Source of the DNA: Lachnospiraceae bacterium UBA3762
GTDB taxonomy: Bacteria; Bacillota; Clostridia; Lachnospirales; Lachnospiraceae
Assembly: GCA_002371615.1 (NCBI GenBank)
Contig: DFGA01000017.1
Coordinates: 162,030 to 226,029 of the forward strand
Reading direction: 5' to 3'
DNA: 64,000 nt
The notes under the pieces are model-generated. The model was not told the DNA's origin, did not search any database, and saw only the letters and a list, made by a program, of their open reading frames with translations. Below, in pieces: positions 7,543-16,361 of this stretch (the first letter of the stretch is position 1; every line of letters starts with the position of its first letter). The position numbers and the translations under genes are program-made.

Positions 7543-9177
7543 ATGCCTATTACAGAACTGCTTGAAAGAAATGCAACAAAGTATCCGAATGATGTTGCGC
7601 TTATTGAGATCAATCCCAAGATCAAGGAGAACAGACGCGTAACATGGAAGGAATATGAACTTATAGAAAGTACCAAGAAAGAGTCATACCGACGTGAGAT
7701 AACGTGGAGTGTATTTGATGAGAAAGCAAACCGTTTTGCAAACTACCTTATGTCCATGGGCATTAAGGCAGGTCACAAGGTCGGGATAATAATGATGAAC
7801 TGCCTTGAGTGGCTCCCCATATACTTCGGAGTACTTAAGACCGGTGCAACTGTCGTTCCATTCAACTTCAGGTATTCATCGGATGAGATAATGTATTGTG
7901 CCAAGCTTTCACAGATCGATATCCTTGTGTTCGGACCGGAGTTTATAGGCCGTATAGAGGAGATATGCGACGAGTTGTCCAAAAAAAGGCTCCTCATTTA
8001 TGTCGGAGACAATTGTCCGACATTTGCGGAAGACTATAAGGAAGCCGTTGCAAACTGTTCAAGCACAAGACCTGACGTTAAAATAACGGACGATGATGAG
8101 GCGGCAATCTATTTTTCATCGGGAACTACAGGATTCCCCAAAGCTATACTTCATAAGCATCGTTCGCTTATGCATTCGGCGGTATGTGAACAAAATCATC
8201 ACGGTCAGACGAGGGATGATGTGTTCCTTCTGATCCCGCCACTGTATCATACGGGTGCGAAGATGCACTGGTTCGGAAGTTTGTATTCGGCATCAAAAGC
8301 CGTGCTTCTTCAGGGAACTGCACCGGAAATAATACTTGATGCCGTTTCCAAGGAAAAATGCACGATAGTCTGGCTCCTTGTTCCGTGGGCACAGGACATT
8401 CTTGAGGCGATAGAAAGCGGGAAGGTCAATTTGTCCGACTATGAGCTTGACCAGTGGAGACTGATGCACATAGGGGCACAGCCTGTTCCGAGAAGCCTTA
8501 TCAAAAAGTGGAAGGAACTGTTCCCGAACCATCAGTACGATACAAACTACGGACTTTCGGAGTCGATCGGACCGGGTTGTGTGCATCTCGGAGTTGAGAA
8601 CATTCATAAAGTCGGTTGTATAGGAAAGGCCGGTTACGGCTGGGAGACTGCAATAGTCGGAGAAGACCGTAAACCCGTAAAACCCGGAGAGGTCGGAGAA
8701 CTTGCCGTTAAAGGCCCCGGAGTTATGGAATGCTACTATCATGATCCCAAAGCCACTAAAGAAGTCCTTGTTGACGGATGGCTCTATACGGGTGATATGG
8801 CTATGGAAGATGAGGACGGGTTTATTATGCTCGTTGACCGCAAAAAGGATGTTATCATAAGCGGTGGCGAAAACATATATCCTGTGCAGATAGAGGACTT
8901 TATAAGGACGAATGAAGCAGTTCATGATGTGGCTGTCATCGGTATTCCCGATAAGAGGCTCGGAGAGGTTAGCTGTGCCATAATTGAACTCAAGAAGGAC
9001 TATGTGGTAACGGAAGAAGAGATGAACGAATTCTGCATGGATCTTCCGAGGTATAAGAGACCTCATAAGATCATATTCGCGGATATTCCGCGCAACCCCA
9101 CCGGTAAGATCGAAAAGCCGAAGCTTCGTGAACTGTACGGTGGCAAAGGACTGGTAGAGGCTCAGAACCTAGGCTGA
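7543..9177 (+). CDS. AMP-dependent acyl-CoA synthetase/ligase
   Basis: The 544-residue protein belongs to the ANL superfamily, which activates a carboxylic acid with ATP and transfers it to CoA. The P-loop-like motif SSGTTGFPKAI lies near 191-201, DRKKDVIISGGENIYP at 432-447, and the catalytic lysine in PTGKIEKP at about Lys522. The ATG at 7543 follows GGAGG at a good distance, whereas the longer frame would start with TTG at 7525. About 20 extra residues around 25-50 separate it from short family members. The substrate cannot be predicted; the active-site order is that of medium- or long-chain and aryl acid ligases. Confidence 0.88.
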   Translation: MPITELLERNATKYPNDVALIEINPKIKENRRVTWKEYELIESTKKESYRREITWSVFDEKANRFANYLMSMGIKAGHKVGIIMMNCLEWLPIYFGVLKTGATVVPFNFRYSSDEIMYCAKLSQIDILVFGPEFIGRIEEICDELSKKRLLIYVGDNCPTFAEDYKEAVANCSSTRPDVKITDDDEAAIYFSSGTTGFPKAILHKHRSLMHSAVCEQNHHGQTRDDVFLLIPPLYHTGAKMHWFGSLYSASKAVLLQGTAPEIILDAVSKEKCTIVWLLVPWAQDILEAIESGKVNLSDYELDQWRLMHIGAQPVPRSLIKKWKELFPNHQYDTNYGLSESIGPGCVHLGVENIHKVGCIGKAGYGWETAIVGEDRKPVKPGEVGELAVKGPGVMECYYHDPKATKEVLVDGWLYTGDMAMEDEDGFIMLVDRKKDVIISGGENIYPVQIEDFIRTNEAVHDVAVIGIPDKRLGEVSCAIIELKKDYVVTEEEMNEFCMDLPRYKRPHKIIFADIPRNPTGKIEKPKLRELYGGKGLVEAQNLG

Positions 9178-9210
9178 TAGGGGGGACCGAATGGAGATTG
9201 GAGATAAATA

Positions 9211-10980
9211 ATGGCATATAACGGATCAAAAGAGTCAAGGCGCAGGCGCCGTCGAAGGAGAAAAATCTTACAGGCCGTTCTGCCTGTTGTGATAGCAATA
9301 GCGCTTATAGGGATAATACTGCTTGTGGCAAAAAGTACCGGATTGTTTGATGATTGGGGATATTCAAGCAAGATGACGGATCTTAACAGCTACTTTAAAA
9401 CTACATCGGCGGATACAGCTTCGGTTATCGAAAACGGAGAGGTAACCGATGACAAGATAGCCGTAAAAGACGGGAAGCTTTATCTTCCTTACGAAGCGGT
9501 TACAGAAAAGTATAATGCTAATTTTTATTGGGAACAGTCTGACGACAGGCTTCTGTATACTACGGGAGACGGTGTTTATGCCGCAAACCTTCAGGATGAT
9601 TATTATTCCCTTGACGGAAAAGGTACGCAGACAGGATATACGATCTGCTACAAAGATGGCGAATCACTGATGGTATGTCTTGATTACGTTAAACTGTTTA
9701 CAAACTTCGATTACAGTTTGTACGGCGGCGGAGGCGAACCGTACCGGGTATGTATTAAAACCGAATGGGGAAGCGACGTGGTTGCAGATGTCATCGAGGA
9801 TGACATTGCTGTAAGGACCGTTGCCGACAAAGAAGGCGATATTTTAAAAGAGCTTCGAAAAGGAAATACGGTTGTTATACTGTCATCCGAAAACGAAAAC
9901 TGGGTAAAGGTAACTACGGAGGATCTCATTACCGGGTATGTTGAAACGAAGCATCTCGGCGAAAAATATGATCGTCAGGAGACACCGGTAACCGATGTTG
10001 CCCCGATAACCGTAACTCCGGTAGCGGACTATTCGCAGCCGGTAATTCTTGCCTGGCATAATGTTACTAATGAGAATTCAGCACAATACCTCAAAGAGAA
10101 TGAGAAGTTTTTACCGTATATAAACACGATCTCACCGACATGGTTTGCGCTGTCGGACAATGAAGGTACGGTAGAATCCATCGCATCATCGGCATATGTT
10201 GAAACCTGCCATGCAAAAGGTGTTAAGGTCTGGGGACTTGTAAGCAATCTGACATATCCGGAAGTCAGTTTATCGGAAATACTTCCTTATCCGCAAAAGA
10301 GGGATTACGTTACGGAGCAGCTGTTAAATTATGCTTCCCAGTTTAATCTTGACGGAATTAATATTGACTTTGAATCGGTTCCGTCGGAAGTGGGACCTTC
10401 GTATATACAGTTTATCAGGGAATTCACACTTAAAGCTCACGCCAGAAATCTTGTTGTCTCCGTTGATAACTACGTTCCGAAAGAATACTCGATGCATTAT
10501 AACCGTAAGGAACAGGGTGTCTTTGCGGATTATGTGATCATAATGGGATATGATGAGCATACGGCTGCATCTGAAGAGGCCGGATCGGTTGCGTCCTTAA
10601 ACTTTGTTCTTGAGGGAATAGAAAAAACCCTTGAGGAGGTTCCGAAGGAAAAGATCGTAAATGCACTTCCTTTCTATGTAAGATACTGGGTTGTTGATGA
10701 TAACGAAAACATACTTGATATGCAAACGCTTACAATGGCAAAAGGTCTGGAGATCGTTTCGGCTGCAGGAGCTACGCCTGAATGGGATGAAGTCAGCAGT
10801 CAGAATTATGCCGAGTGGAAAACATCGGAAGGAACAAATAAAATCTGGCTTGAGGATCTCAAGTCGATCCAGGCAAAACTCGATGTTATGAAGGCACATG
10901 ACATAGGCGGAGCTGCGGTTTGGCAGCTGGCGTTCGGAACGGAAGAAGCATTTGCTCTTATAGACGAGTACTATAAATGA
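9211..10980 (+). CDS. Membrane-anchored GH18-family glycosidase with SH3-like domain
   Basis: The 589-residue protein has an arginine-rich cytoplasmic start, a membrane helix at about 20-41, and a region of about 90 residues resembling a copper-amine-oxidase-like N-domain. A bacterial SH3-like segment at about 200-250 ends in ITGYVETKHLG, and a C-terminal glycosyl hydrolase family 18 domain follows. The GH18 motif is DGINIDFE at 381-388, so Glu388 is the expected proton donor. Similar proteins cleave or bind N-acetylglucosamine-containing wall polymers. It lies 33 bases after the acyl-CoA ligase. The function is predicted to be outside the membrane, in cell-wall turnover. Confidence 0.82.
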   Translation: MAYNGSKESRRRRRRRRKILQAVLPVVIAIALIGIILLVAKSTGLFDDWGYSSKMTDLNSYFKTTSADTASVIENGEVTDDKIAVKDGKLYLPYEAVTEKYNANFYWEQSDDRLLYTTGDGVYAANLQDDYYSLDGKGTQTGYTICYKDGESLMVCLDYVKLFTNFDYSLYGGGGEPYRVCIKTEWGSDVVADVIEDDIAVRTVADKEGDILKELRKGNTVVILSSENENWVKVTTEDLITGYVETKHLGEKYDRQETPVTDVAPITVTPVADYSQPVILAWHNVTNENSAQYLKENEKFLPYINTISPTWFALSDNEGTVESIASSAYVETCHAKGVKVWGLVSNLTYPEVSLSEILPYPQKRDYVTEQLLNYASQFNLDGINIDFESVPSEVGPSYIQFIREFTLKAHARNLVVSVDNYVPKEYSMHYNRKEQGVFADYVIIMGYDEHTAASEEAGSVASLNFVLEGIEKTLEEVPKEKIVNALPFYVRYWVVDDNENILDMQTLTMAKGLEIVSAAGATPEWDEVSSQNYAEWKTSEGTNKIWLEDLKSIQAKLDVMKAHDIGGAAVWQLAFGTEEAFALIDEYYK

Positions 10981-10988
10981 TATTTTTT

Positions 10989-11051
10989 GGCAGCCGGGTC
11001 CAATAAGGTAAGGGGAAACTCTTTTTAATAATAGTGTATAACCCGGCTGCC
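10989..11051. repeat. Inverted repeat with long loop after the GH18 gene
   Basis: GGCAGCCGGGT (10989-10999) and ACCCGGCTGCC (11041-11051) are perfectly complementary over 11 bases around a 41-base loop. It starts eight bases after the GH18 stop codon. The lack of a following T-run argues against a simple terminator. Confidence 0.6.
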
Positions 11052-11512
11052 GATAAAGGTACCGCAATATCCACGGTTACTGTGATACAATTTATTATAA
11101 GACCGGTCTTCGCGTGTGGGGTATACTTTTGCTTAGGCTGTACAAGTAAGTTTGAATCTGATTACGGACAACCAATTTACATTATAAAACGGGGAGTTAT
11201 CGAAAGATTGTTAATTGTTCGATTAATTTTCGGGGATTACCCGATAAGAAACTCCTGATATGTGCAAATCCCCTGTCGTCACAGGAAATTCACTGGAAAA
11301 AAACAGACATATATCTTACAATATAGATAAGAAATATGAAATTTACCTACCCTCCTTTCGCCACATATTGCGAAGGAGCGATCTTGATTTGGATTGTACA
11401 TGAATAAATACAATATGACAAGTACTACATATTGTATAAATAACGGTACATGGACATAGTCAGGTGATTATTTCACAGAATATACAAATATTTTGTGTAA
11501 AATAAATATAAT
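11052..11512. other. Gene-free region with candidate structured RNA and repeated TACAATATG half-sites
   Basis: No frame here has a credible ribosome site or homology. An extended -10 box (TGATACAAT, 11083-11091) could start a short RNA. Downstream, GGAGTT (11193-11198) pairs with AACTCC (11250-11255) and encloses two smaller stems, giving a possible three-way junction. CTCCTTTCGC and GCGAAGGAG (about 11351-11376) form another hairpin. TACAATATG and its complement recur at 11317, 11364, 11393, 11409 and 11428. The last two form a perfect nine-base inverted repeat with a 10-base gap. Confidence 0.45.
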
Positions 11513-11541
11513 TTGACAATTATCATATGACGATATATAAA
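11513..11541 (+). promoter_or_regulatory. Sigma-A promoter of mecA
   Basis: A perfect TTGACA (11513-11518) and TATAAA (11536-11541) are 17 bases apart, about 34 bases before the mecA start codon. Confidence 0.75.
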
Positions 11542-11574
11542 ATATATTAATTCTGATGGAACGGAGGTGACAAC

Positions 11575-12321
11575 ATGAAACTGGAACGAGTTAATGACCA
11601 CCAGATCAGATGCACTCTTACAAAAGCAGATCTTGCAGACAGACAGTTAAAGCTATCGGAGCTTGCCTATGGAACGGAAAAGGCAAAGAACCTGTTCCGT
11701 GACATGATGCAGCAGGCCTCTTACGAACTTGGATTTGAAGCAAATGATATTCCTCTTATGATCGAGGCAATACCTCTTTCATCCGAGTCTATTATTCTGA
11801 TTATCACAAAAGTTGAAGATCCCGACGAGTTAGATACAAGGTTTGCCAATTTTGCGCCTGATATCAAAGATGACGGGGATGATGGTATTTCCGAACTGTT
11901 CCGGTCGGTTTCCGAGGAAATGCCGGAGGTTCTTGACCTGTTCAAGAAACTTTCCCAGGAAGTAACCAAGAATCCGGAACTTTTGGAAGAAGCCAAAGAA
12001 AAGCTTATAGAGCAGGCAAATGCAGCTGTTGAACTCTCAAGGGCGTTTGCGTTTGATTCGCTTGCGGATGTTATTAAGGCAGCCGGTGTTGTTTCTAAAT
12101 TTTACAGAGGCAAGAACTCATTGTATCATGACGAAAACGATGACTGCTATGTACTTGCTCTCAGCAAGGGAGATCATACAACCGAAGAATTTAACAGGAT
12201 ATGTAATGTCTTATCCGAATACGGATCAATGGAGCGGTCAACACCTGCTACCGAGGCGTTCTTTGAAGAGCATAATAACTGCATCGTTGCCGATAATGCG
12301 ATAGAGACGCTTTTATCATAG
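11575..12321 (+). CDS. mecA: MecA-like adaptor protein for ClpC
   Basis: The 248-residue protein begins MKLERVNDHQIRCTLTKADL and carries LFRDMMQQASYELGF, both typical of the MecA N-terminal substrate-recognition domain. The C-terminal half, from about 150, matches the domain that binds and activates the ClpC ATPase. The middle is acidic and probably flexible. In Firmicutes, MecA targets competence and other regulatory proteins for ClpCP degradation. An ACGGAGGTGAC site precedes the ATG. It has its own promoter and ends at a bidirectional terminator, so it is a single-gene unit. Which proteins it targets here is unknown. Confidence 0.85.
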   Translation: MKLERVNDHQIRCTLTKADLADRQLKLSELAYGTEKAKNLFRDMMQQASYELGFEANDIPLMIEAIPLSSESIILIITKVEDPDELDTRFANFAPDIKDDGDDGISELFRSVSEEMPEVLDLFKKLSQEVTKNPELLEEAKEKLIEQANAAVELSRAFAFDSLADVIKAAGVVSKFYRGKNSLYHDENDDCYVLALSKGDHTTEEFNRICNVLSEYGSMERSTPATEAFFEEHNNCIVADNAIETLLS

Positions 12322-12334
12322 TTTATCTGATAAC

Positions 12335-12368
12335 AAAAGAGCTGCAGACAATGTCTGCAGCTCTTTTT
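12335..12368. terminator. Bidirectional terminator between mecA and the DUF1858 gene
   Basis: AAAAGAGCTGCAGAC (12335-12349) pairs perfectly with GTCTGCAGCTCTTTT (12353-12367) around a three-base loop. It serves the convergent genes on both sides. Confidence 0.92.
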
Positions 12369-12377
12369 GTATGGTCT

Positions 12378-12569
12378 TCATGCAAGTGCCGAAATCTTAC
12401 TCATAAGATCATCAATATCCATTCCGTGAACCATGGCAGCCTCTTCAAGAGATTCGCCTCTGGCGGATGGACATCCGAGACAATGCATTCCGGCTTCCAT
12501 AAGGATCGGTGCAACTTCCGGTTTGTTGACGATTATCTCGCCTATAGTCATATCTTTTGTTATTTCCAT
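12378..12569 (-). CDS. DUF1858-domain protein
   Basis: This 63-residue protein matches the small DUF1858 family. The core is MTIGEIIVNKPEVAPILM followed by the CLGCP motif, which puts two cysteines in a CxxC arrangement. The start at 12569 has GGAGGTAAT before the ATG; the longer frame has no homology upstream. Such domains often occur with redox and nitrosative-stress proteins such as ScdA/hybrid-cluster systems. Here it is the last gene of the rubredoxin-flavodiiron operon, which fits a role in redox chemistry. Its actual reaction is not known. Confidence 0.8.
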   Translation of the reverse strand: MEITKDMTIGEIIVNKPEVAPILMEAGMHCLGCPSARGESLEEAAMVHGMDIDDLMSKISALA

Positions 12570-12652
12570 AATATTACCTCCGATTATTAATGCATGACCG
12601 ACTGATTTTCGGGCAGTTGTAAGCGTAGCATTTTTACAGGGGATAGTCAAGA

Positions 12653-13825
12653 TTATCTCCTATCCGATAATTCCTGCGCAAGTTTATCAATCTGACTGCG
12701 GTTTTCTTCGGACATGGTTGTCTTTATGGTTATAGTTTCCCCCACATATTCGATACCCTGCAGAGGATCTAATATTGCCTGCATGCATTTTGCTGCGGAA
12801 GGAGCCCAGGTCCCGTTCTGAATAAGAGCCACACGGCGGTTGCAGTATTTCTTTGCGGCAAGATGATGAAGGTAGCTTTCCATAGGCGGGAAGAGTCCCG
12901 CGTCATATGATGAAGACATCAGTACCATCCGGTCATATCTGAATGCATCTTCTATGATCTCGGCAACATCCGAGCGGCATACATCGGTAAGGACTACTTT
13001 AGGAGCACCGAGTTCTTCGAGTTTGTCTCGCAGATATTCGGCAGCTTTCCATGTATTGCCGTGAATAGAAGCACATGCTATAAGTATGCCCTCATCTTCG
13101 GGTTTGTAGTTGCTCCATGTATCATACAATCCGATATAGTACCCGAGATTTTCTTTGAGTACCGGTCCGTGAAGCGGGCAAATGATTTTACAATTGTCGA
13201 TCACACCGGCATTTGTAAGCTTCTTAATAAGTGCCTGAACCATTGCTCCGTATTTGCCGACTATGTTAAAGTAATACCTTCTTGCTTCACATGCCCAGTC
13301 ATCGGTATCTGTCTCAATACCGAACTTTCCGAAGGCATCGGCGGAAAACAGAACACCTTCCGATGACTCAAAGCTGAGCATTACCTCGGGCCAGTGCACC
13401 ATAGGTGCCGTAAAGAACTTAAGTGTATGTTTTCCGAGAGACAGTTCGCCGCCGTCAGCAACCGTTTCATAAAGTGAACTCAGATCCTCATCGAAAAACT
13501 GCGGAAGTAACTGGAAGGTTTTGGCGTTACCTACCAGCTTCATATCGGGATACAGTTCATGAAGTTTTAGTATTCCGGCAGAGTGGTCGGGCTCAAGATG
13601 ATGAATGATAAGATATGAGGGCTTCCTGCCTTCCAAAACGTTTTTTACGTTAGCGATCCATTCATCCACGGCACGTTTATCAACCGTATCAGTAATGGCG
13701 ATTTTTTCATCGAATATCACGTATGAATTGTAAAGCATACCGCTTTGCATTTCATACTGGCTTTCGAACAGATCAATTGTGGCATCGGAAACTCCGACGT
13801 ATTTAATGCTTTCCGAAATATTCAT
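12653..13825 (-). CDS. fprA: Flavodiiron protein (A-type flavoprotein)
   Basis: Flavodiiron proteins reduce O2 to water or NO to N2O without making reactive oxygen. The 390-residue protein has an N-terminal metallo-beta-lactamase-like diiron domain with HLEPDH (His76, Glu78, Asp80, His81). A C-terminal flavodoxin domain follows, starting at about 250 with the FMN-binding segment ASIHGNTWKAAEYL. The start at 13825 gives MNISESIKYVGV; the extra 43 residues of the longer frame have no homology. It is encoded just after rubredoxin, its usual electron donor. It cannot be said from sequence whether O2 or NO is the main substrate. Confidence 0.93.
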   Translation of the reverse strand: MNISESIKYVGVSDATIDLFESQYEMQSGMLYNSYVIFDEKIAITDTVDKRAVDEWIANVKNVLEGRKPSYLIIHHLEPDHSAGILKLHELYPDMKLVGNAKTFQLLPQFFDEDLSSLYETVADGGELSLGKHTLKFFTAPMVHWPEVMLSFESSEGVLFSADAFGKFGIETDTDDWACEARRYYFNIVGKYGAMVQALIKKLTNAGVIDNCKIICPLHGPVLKENLGYYIGLYDTWSNYKPEDEGILIACASIHGNTWKAAEYLRDKLEELGAPKVVLTDVCRSDVAEIIEDAFRYDRMVLMSSSYDAGLFPPMESYLHHLAAKKYCNRRVALIQNGTWAPSAAKCMQAILDPLQGIEYVGETITIKTTMSEENRSQIDKLAQELSDRR

Positions 13826-13859
13826 ATCATAAAACCTTTCTGAAAATATATGTGAAACT

Positions 13860-13894
13860 ACAGAAGGTACGCCGTTGTACAGCGTACCTTCTGT
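13860..13894 (-). other. Perfect stem-loop between rubredoxin and flavodiiron genes
   Basis: Two 13-base arms (13860-13872 and 13882-13894) pair perfectly around a nine-base loop. No T-run follows on the minus strand, so it looks more like an mRNA-stabilising or partial read-through structure than a full terminator. Confidence 0.6.
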
Positions 13895-13902
13895 ATCAGT
13901 GC

Positions 13903-14067
13903 TTACTCGGTAACTTTCATAAACATGTCTTTGGAAATCCCGCAGTTGGGACATACCCAGTCATCGGGGAGATCCTCAAATGCTGTTCCGGGAGCAATTC
14001 CGTGTTCGGGATCGCCTTTTTCGGGATCATAAGTGTAACCACAGGGATTGCAAAAATATTTGTCCAT
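13903..14067 (-). CDS. Rubredoxin
   Basis: This is a 54-residue iron protein with the two knuckles CNPCG (Cys6, Cys9) and CPNCG (Cys39, Cys42), and YDPEKGDPEHGIAPGT between them. Its length is exactly that of classical rubredoxin. The AAGGAG site precedes the ATG at 14067; the open frame upstream is not coding. It is the first gene of a leftward operon with the flavodiiron protein, to which rubredoxins pass single electrons. Confidence 0.96.
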   Translation of the reverse strand: MDKYFCNPCGYTYDPEKGDPEHGIAPGTAFEDLPDDWVCPNCGISKDMFMKVTE

Positions 14068-14131
14068 ACCTTTTCTCCTTTTTCCAATTGAAAGCTGATT
14101 AAGAAACCGGTAACGGCTTCGGGTGATTTTC

Positions 14132-14160
14132 ATTTTATCATTTATCACATAAGAGGTCAA
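14132..14160 (-). promoter_or_regulatory. Promoter of the rubredoxin-flavodiiron operon
   Basis: On the minus strand TTGACC (14160-14155) and TAAAAT (14137-14132) are separated by 17 bases. It diverges from the pfl promoter about 30 bases away. Confidence 0.7.
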
Positions 14161-14190
14161 AGTGTACGCAAAAAAATACAGTTCTCCACC

Positions 14191-14219
14191 TTGACGTGTA
14201 TACAATCTGAAAATATAAT
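14191..14219 (+). promoter_or_regulatory. Promoter of the split pyruvate formate-lyase locus
   Basis: TTGACG (14191-14196) and a perfect TATAAT (14214-14219) are separated by 17 bases. The leader runs about 70 bases to the ATG at 14294. Confidence 0.8.
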
Positions 14220-14293
14220 AACAATTACCAAAAGAAACTGTCCGTATTACGGATTTATAAATTATTTCTAACAAATTTTTAGGAGGCGTTACA

Positions 14294-16333
14294 ATGAGAT
14301 CAGAATGGAATGGTTTCGTAGGCGGCAAGTGGGAAAGTGAAGTCAATGTACGTGACTTCATCCAGAAGAATTACACTCCTTATGACGGAGATGATTCATT
14401 CCTTGCAGGACCTACACAGAACACAAAAGACTTGTGGAAGATGGTTCTTGACCTTCAGAAGAAGGAAAGAGAAAACGGCGGCGTTCTTGATATGGACACC
14501 AAGGTTGTTTCAACCATTACTTCTCATGGTCCCGGATACCTTGATAAGAGCAAAGAGACTATCGTAGGTTTCCAGACAGATAAGCCTTTCAAGCGTTCAC
14601 TTCAGCCTTACGGCGGTATCCGTATGGCAGAGAAGGCTTGCTCGGACAACGGTTATGAGGTTGATCCCGAGATAAGCGAGTTCTTCTCAACACACCGCAA
14701 GACTCACAATGCAGGATGTTTTGACGCATACAACCAGGAGATGAGAGCTTGCCGTACATCACATATCATCACAGGTCTTCCCGATGCATACGGAAGAGGA
14801 CGTATCATCGGTGACTACAGAAGAGTTGCTCTTTACGGTATTGATTTTCTTCTCGAGGACAAGCAGGCTCAGAAAGATTCAACAGGCCGCGTTATGACAG
14901 ATGATGTTATCCGTCTTCGTGAAGAATTATCAGAGCAGATGACAGCTCTTAAGATGATGAAGGAGATGGCCGCTTCATACGGATGCGATATCAGCAAGCC
15001 CGCAACAAACGTTCAGGAAGCAATTCAGGCTACATACTTCGGATATCTTTGCGCGGTTAAGGAGCAGAACGGTGCCGCAATGTCACTCGGACGTACTTCA
15101 ACATTTATTGACTGCTACGCAGAGCGTGACCTCAAGAACGGCACATTTACCGAGGAGCAGATTCAGGAGTTCGTTGATCACTTTATCATGAAACTTCGTT
15201 GCGTTAAGTTCGCACGTACACCTGAATACAATCAGATATTCGCCGGCGATCCCGTTTGGGTAACAGAGTCTATCGGCGGTATGGGTGTTGACGGACGTCA
15301 TATGGTAACCAAGATGAGCTTCCGTTATCTCCACACTCTCGAGAATCTCGGTGCAGCTCCCGAGCCCAACCTTACGGTTCTCTGGTCAACAAGACTTCCT
15401 CAGAACTTCAAGAAGTTCTGTGCTAAGACATCAATTACAACATCATCTATCCAGTATGAGAACGATGACCTTATGAGACCTGTTCACGGCGATGATTACG
15501 GTATCGCTTGCTGCGTATCTTCAATGGTTATCGGTAAGGAAATGCAGTTCTTCGGAGCTCGTGCTAACCTTGCCAAGTGTCTTCTGTACGCTCTTAACGG
15601 CGGTATTGATGAGAAGACCAAGAAGCAGGTAGGTCCTAAGTATCGTCCTTATGACGGAGATGTTCTTGACTATGATAAGGTAATGGATCTGTTCATCGAT
15701 ATGATGGAGTGGCAGGCTGATGTTTATGTTAATACTCTTAACATCATTCATTACATGCATGACAAATACTGCTATGAGAGAGCAGAGATGGCTCTTCATG
15801 ACAAGGATGTAAAGAGATACTTTGCAACAGGTATCGCAGGTCTGTCAATCGTAGCTGACTCATTCTCAGCCATGAAGTATGCAAAGGTTGAGTGTATCAG
15901 AGATGAGGACGGAATCATTACAGACTTCAAGATCACGGGAGACTTCCCTAAGTACGGTAATGATGATGACCGTGTAGACCTTATCGCCAAGGAAGTTGTT
16001 CATAAGTTCATGACAGCAGTAAGACGTCATCATACATACAGGAACGGTATTCCTACAACGTCTATCCTTACGATCACATCAAACGTTACATATGGTAAGG
16101 CTACAGGTAACACACCTGACGGACGTCGCGCAGGACAGCCTTTCGCACCCGGAGCAAACCCGATGCACGGACGTGATACACATGGTGCTATCGCATCACT
16201 TTCATCTGTATCAAAGCTTCCGTTCAACGATGCACAGGATGGTATCTCAAATACATTTACCATCATCCCCGCTGCTCTCGGTAAGGAAGACCAGGTATTT
16301 GCAGGTGATATAGAGTTAGATCTTAATAAATAA
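14294..16333 (+). CDS. pflB: Pyruvate formate-lyase, barrel subunit lacking the glycyl-radical domain
   Basis: PFL converts pyruvate and CoA into acetyl-CoA and formate. The 679-residue protein has the catalytic cysteine pair in YGIACCVSSM (Cys406, Cys407) and all of the barrel up to GDIELDLNK. It then stops exactly where single-chain PFL continues into its glycyl-radical domain. No RVSGYA motif is present. The missing domain is encoded separately at 16572-16814, and the two together make 759 residues, the usual total. An AGGAGGCG site precedes the ATG. The clean stop, the separate ribosome sites downstream and the intact sequence argue for a genuine split rather than a frameshift. Codon use suggests high expression. 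Confidence 0.92.
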   Translation: MRSEWNGFVGGKWESEVNVRDFIQKNYTPYDGDDSFLAGPTQNTKDLWKMVLDLQKKERENGGVLDMDTKVVSTITSHGPGYLDKSKETIVGFQTDKPFKRSLQPYGGIRMAEKACSDNGYEVDPEISEFFSTHRKTHNAGCFDAYNQEMRACRTSHIITGLPDAYGRGRIIGDYRRVALYGIDFLLEDKQAQKDSTGRVMTDDVIRLREELSEQMTALKMMKEMAASYGCDISKPATNVQEAIQATYFGYLCAVKEQNGAAMSLGRTSTFIDCYAERDLKNGTFTEEQIQEFVDHFIMKLRCVKFARTPEYNQIFAGDPVWVTESIGGMGVDGRHMVTKMSFRYLHTLENLGAAPEPNLTVLWSTRLPQNFKKFCAKTSITTSSIQYENDDLMRPVHGDDYGIACCVSSMVIGKEMQFFGARANLAKCLLYALNGGIDEKTKKQVGPKYRPYDGDVLDYDKVMDLFIDMMEWQADVYVNTLNIIHYMHDKYCYERAEMALHDKDVKRYFATGIAGLSIVADSFSAMKYAKVECIRDEDGIITDFKITGDFPKYGNDDDRVDLIAKEVVHKFMTAVRRHHTYRNGIPTTSILTITSNVTYGKATGNTPDGRRAGQPFAPGANPMHGRDTHGAIASLSSVSKLPFNDAQDGISNTFTIIPAALGKEDQVFAGDIELDLNK

Positions 16334-16361
16334 TATTTATATTTGACAGGAGGTGACATTT

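Noticed and set aside
11034..11258. 74-residue ORF in the gap before mecA
   Set aside because: It has no ribosome site, crosses the candidate RNA structure and resembles nothing known.
14258..14277. Rex redox-repressor site before pfl (TTGTTAG on the minus strand)
   Set aside because: Only one half resembles the Rex consensus; the other half does not match, so it was not listed as a feature.
15098..15799. Antisense ORFs inside the PFL gene and similar long antisense frames elsewhere
   Set aside because: They lie opposite highly conserved genes, lack ribosome sites and have the composition expected of shadows.
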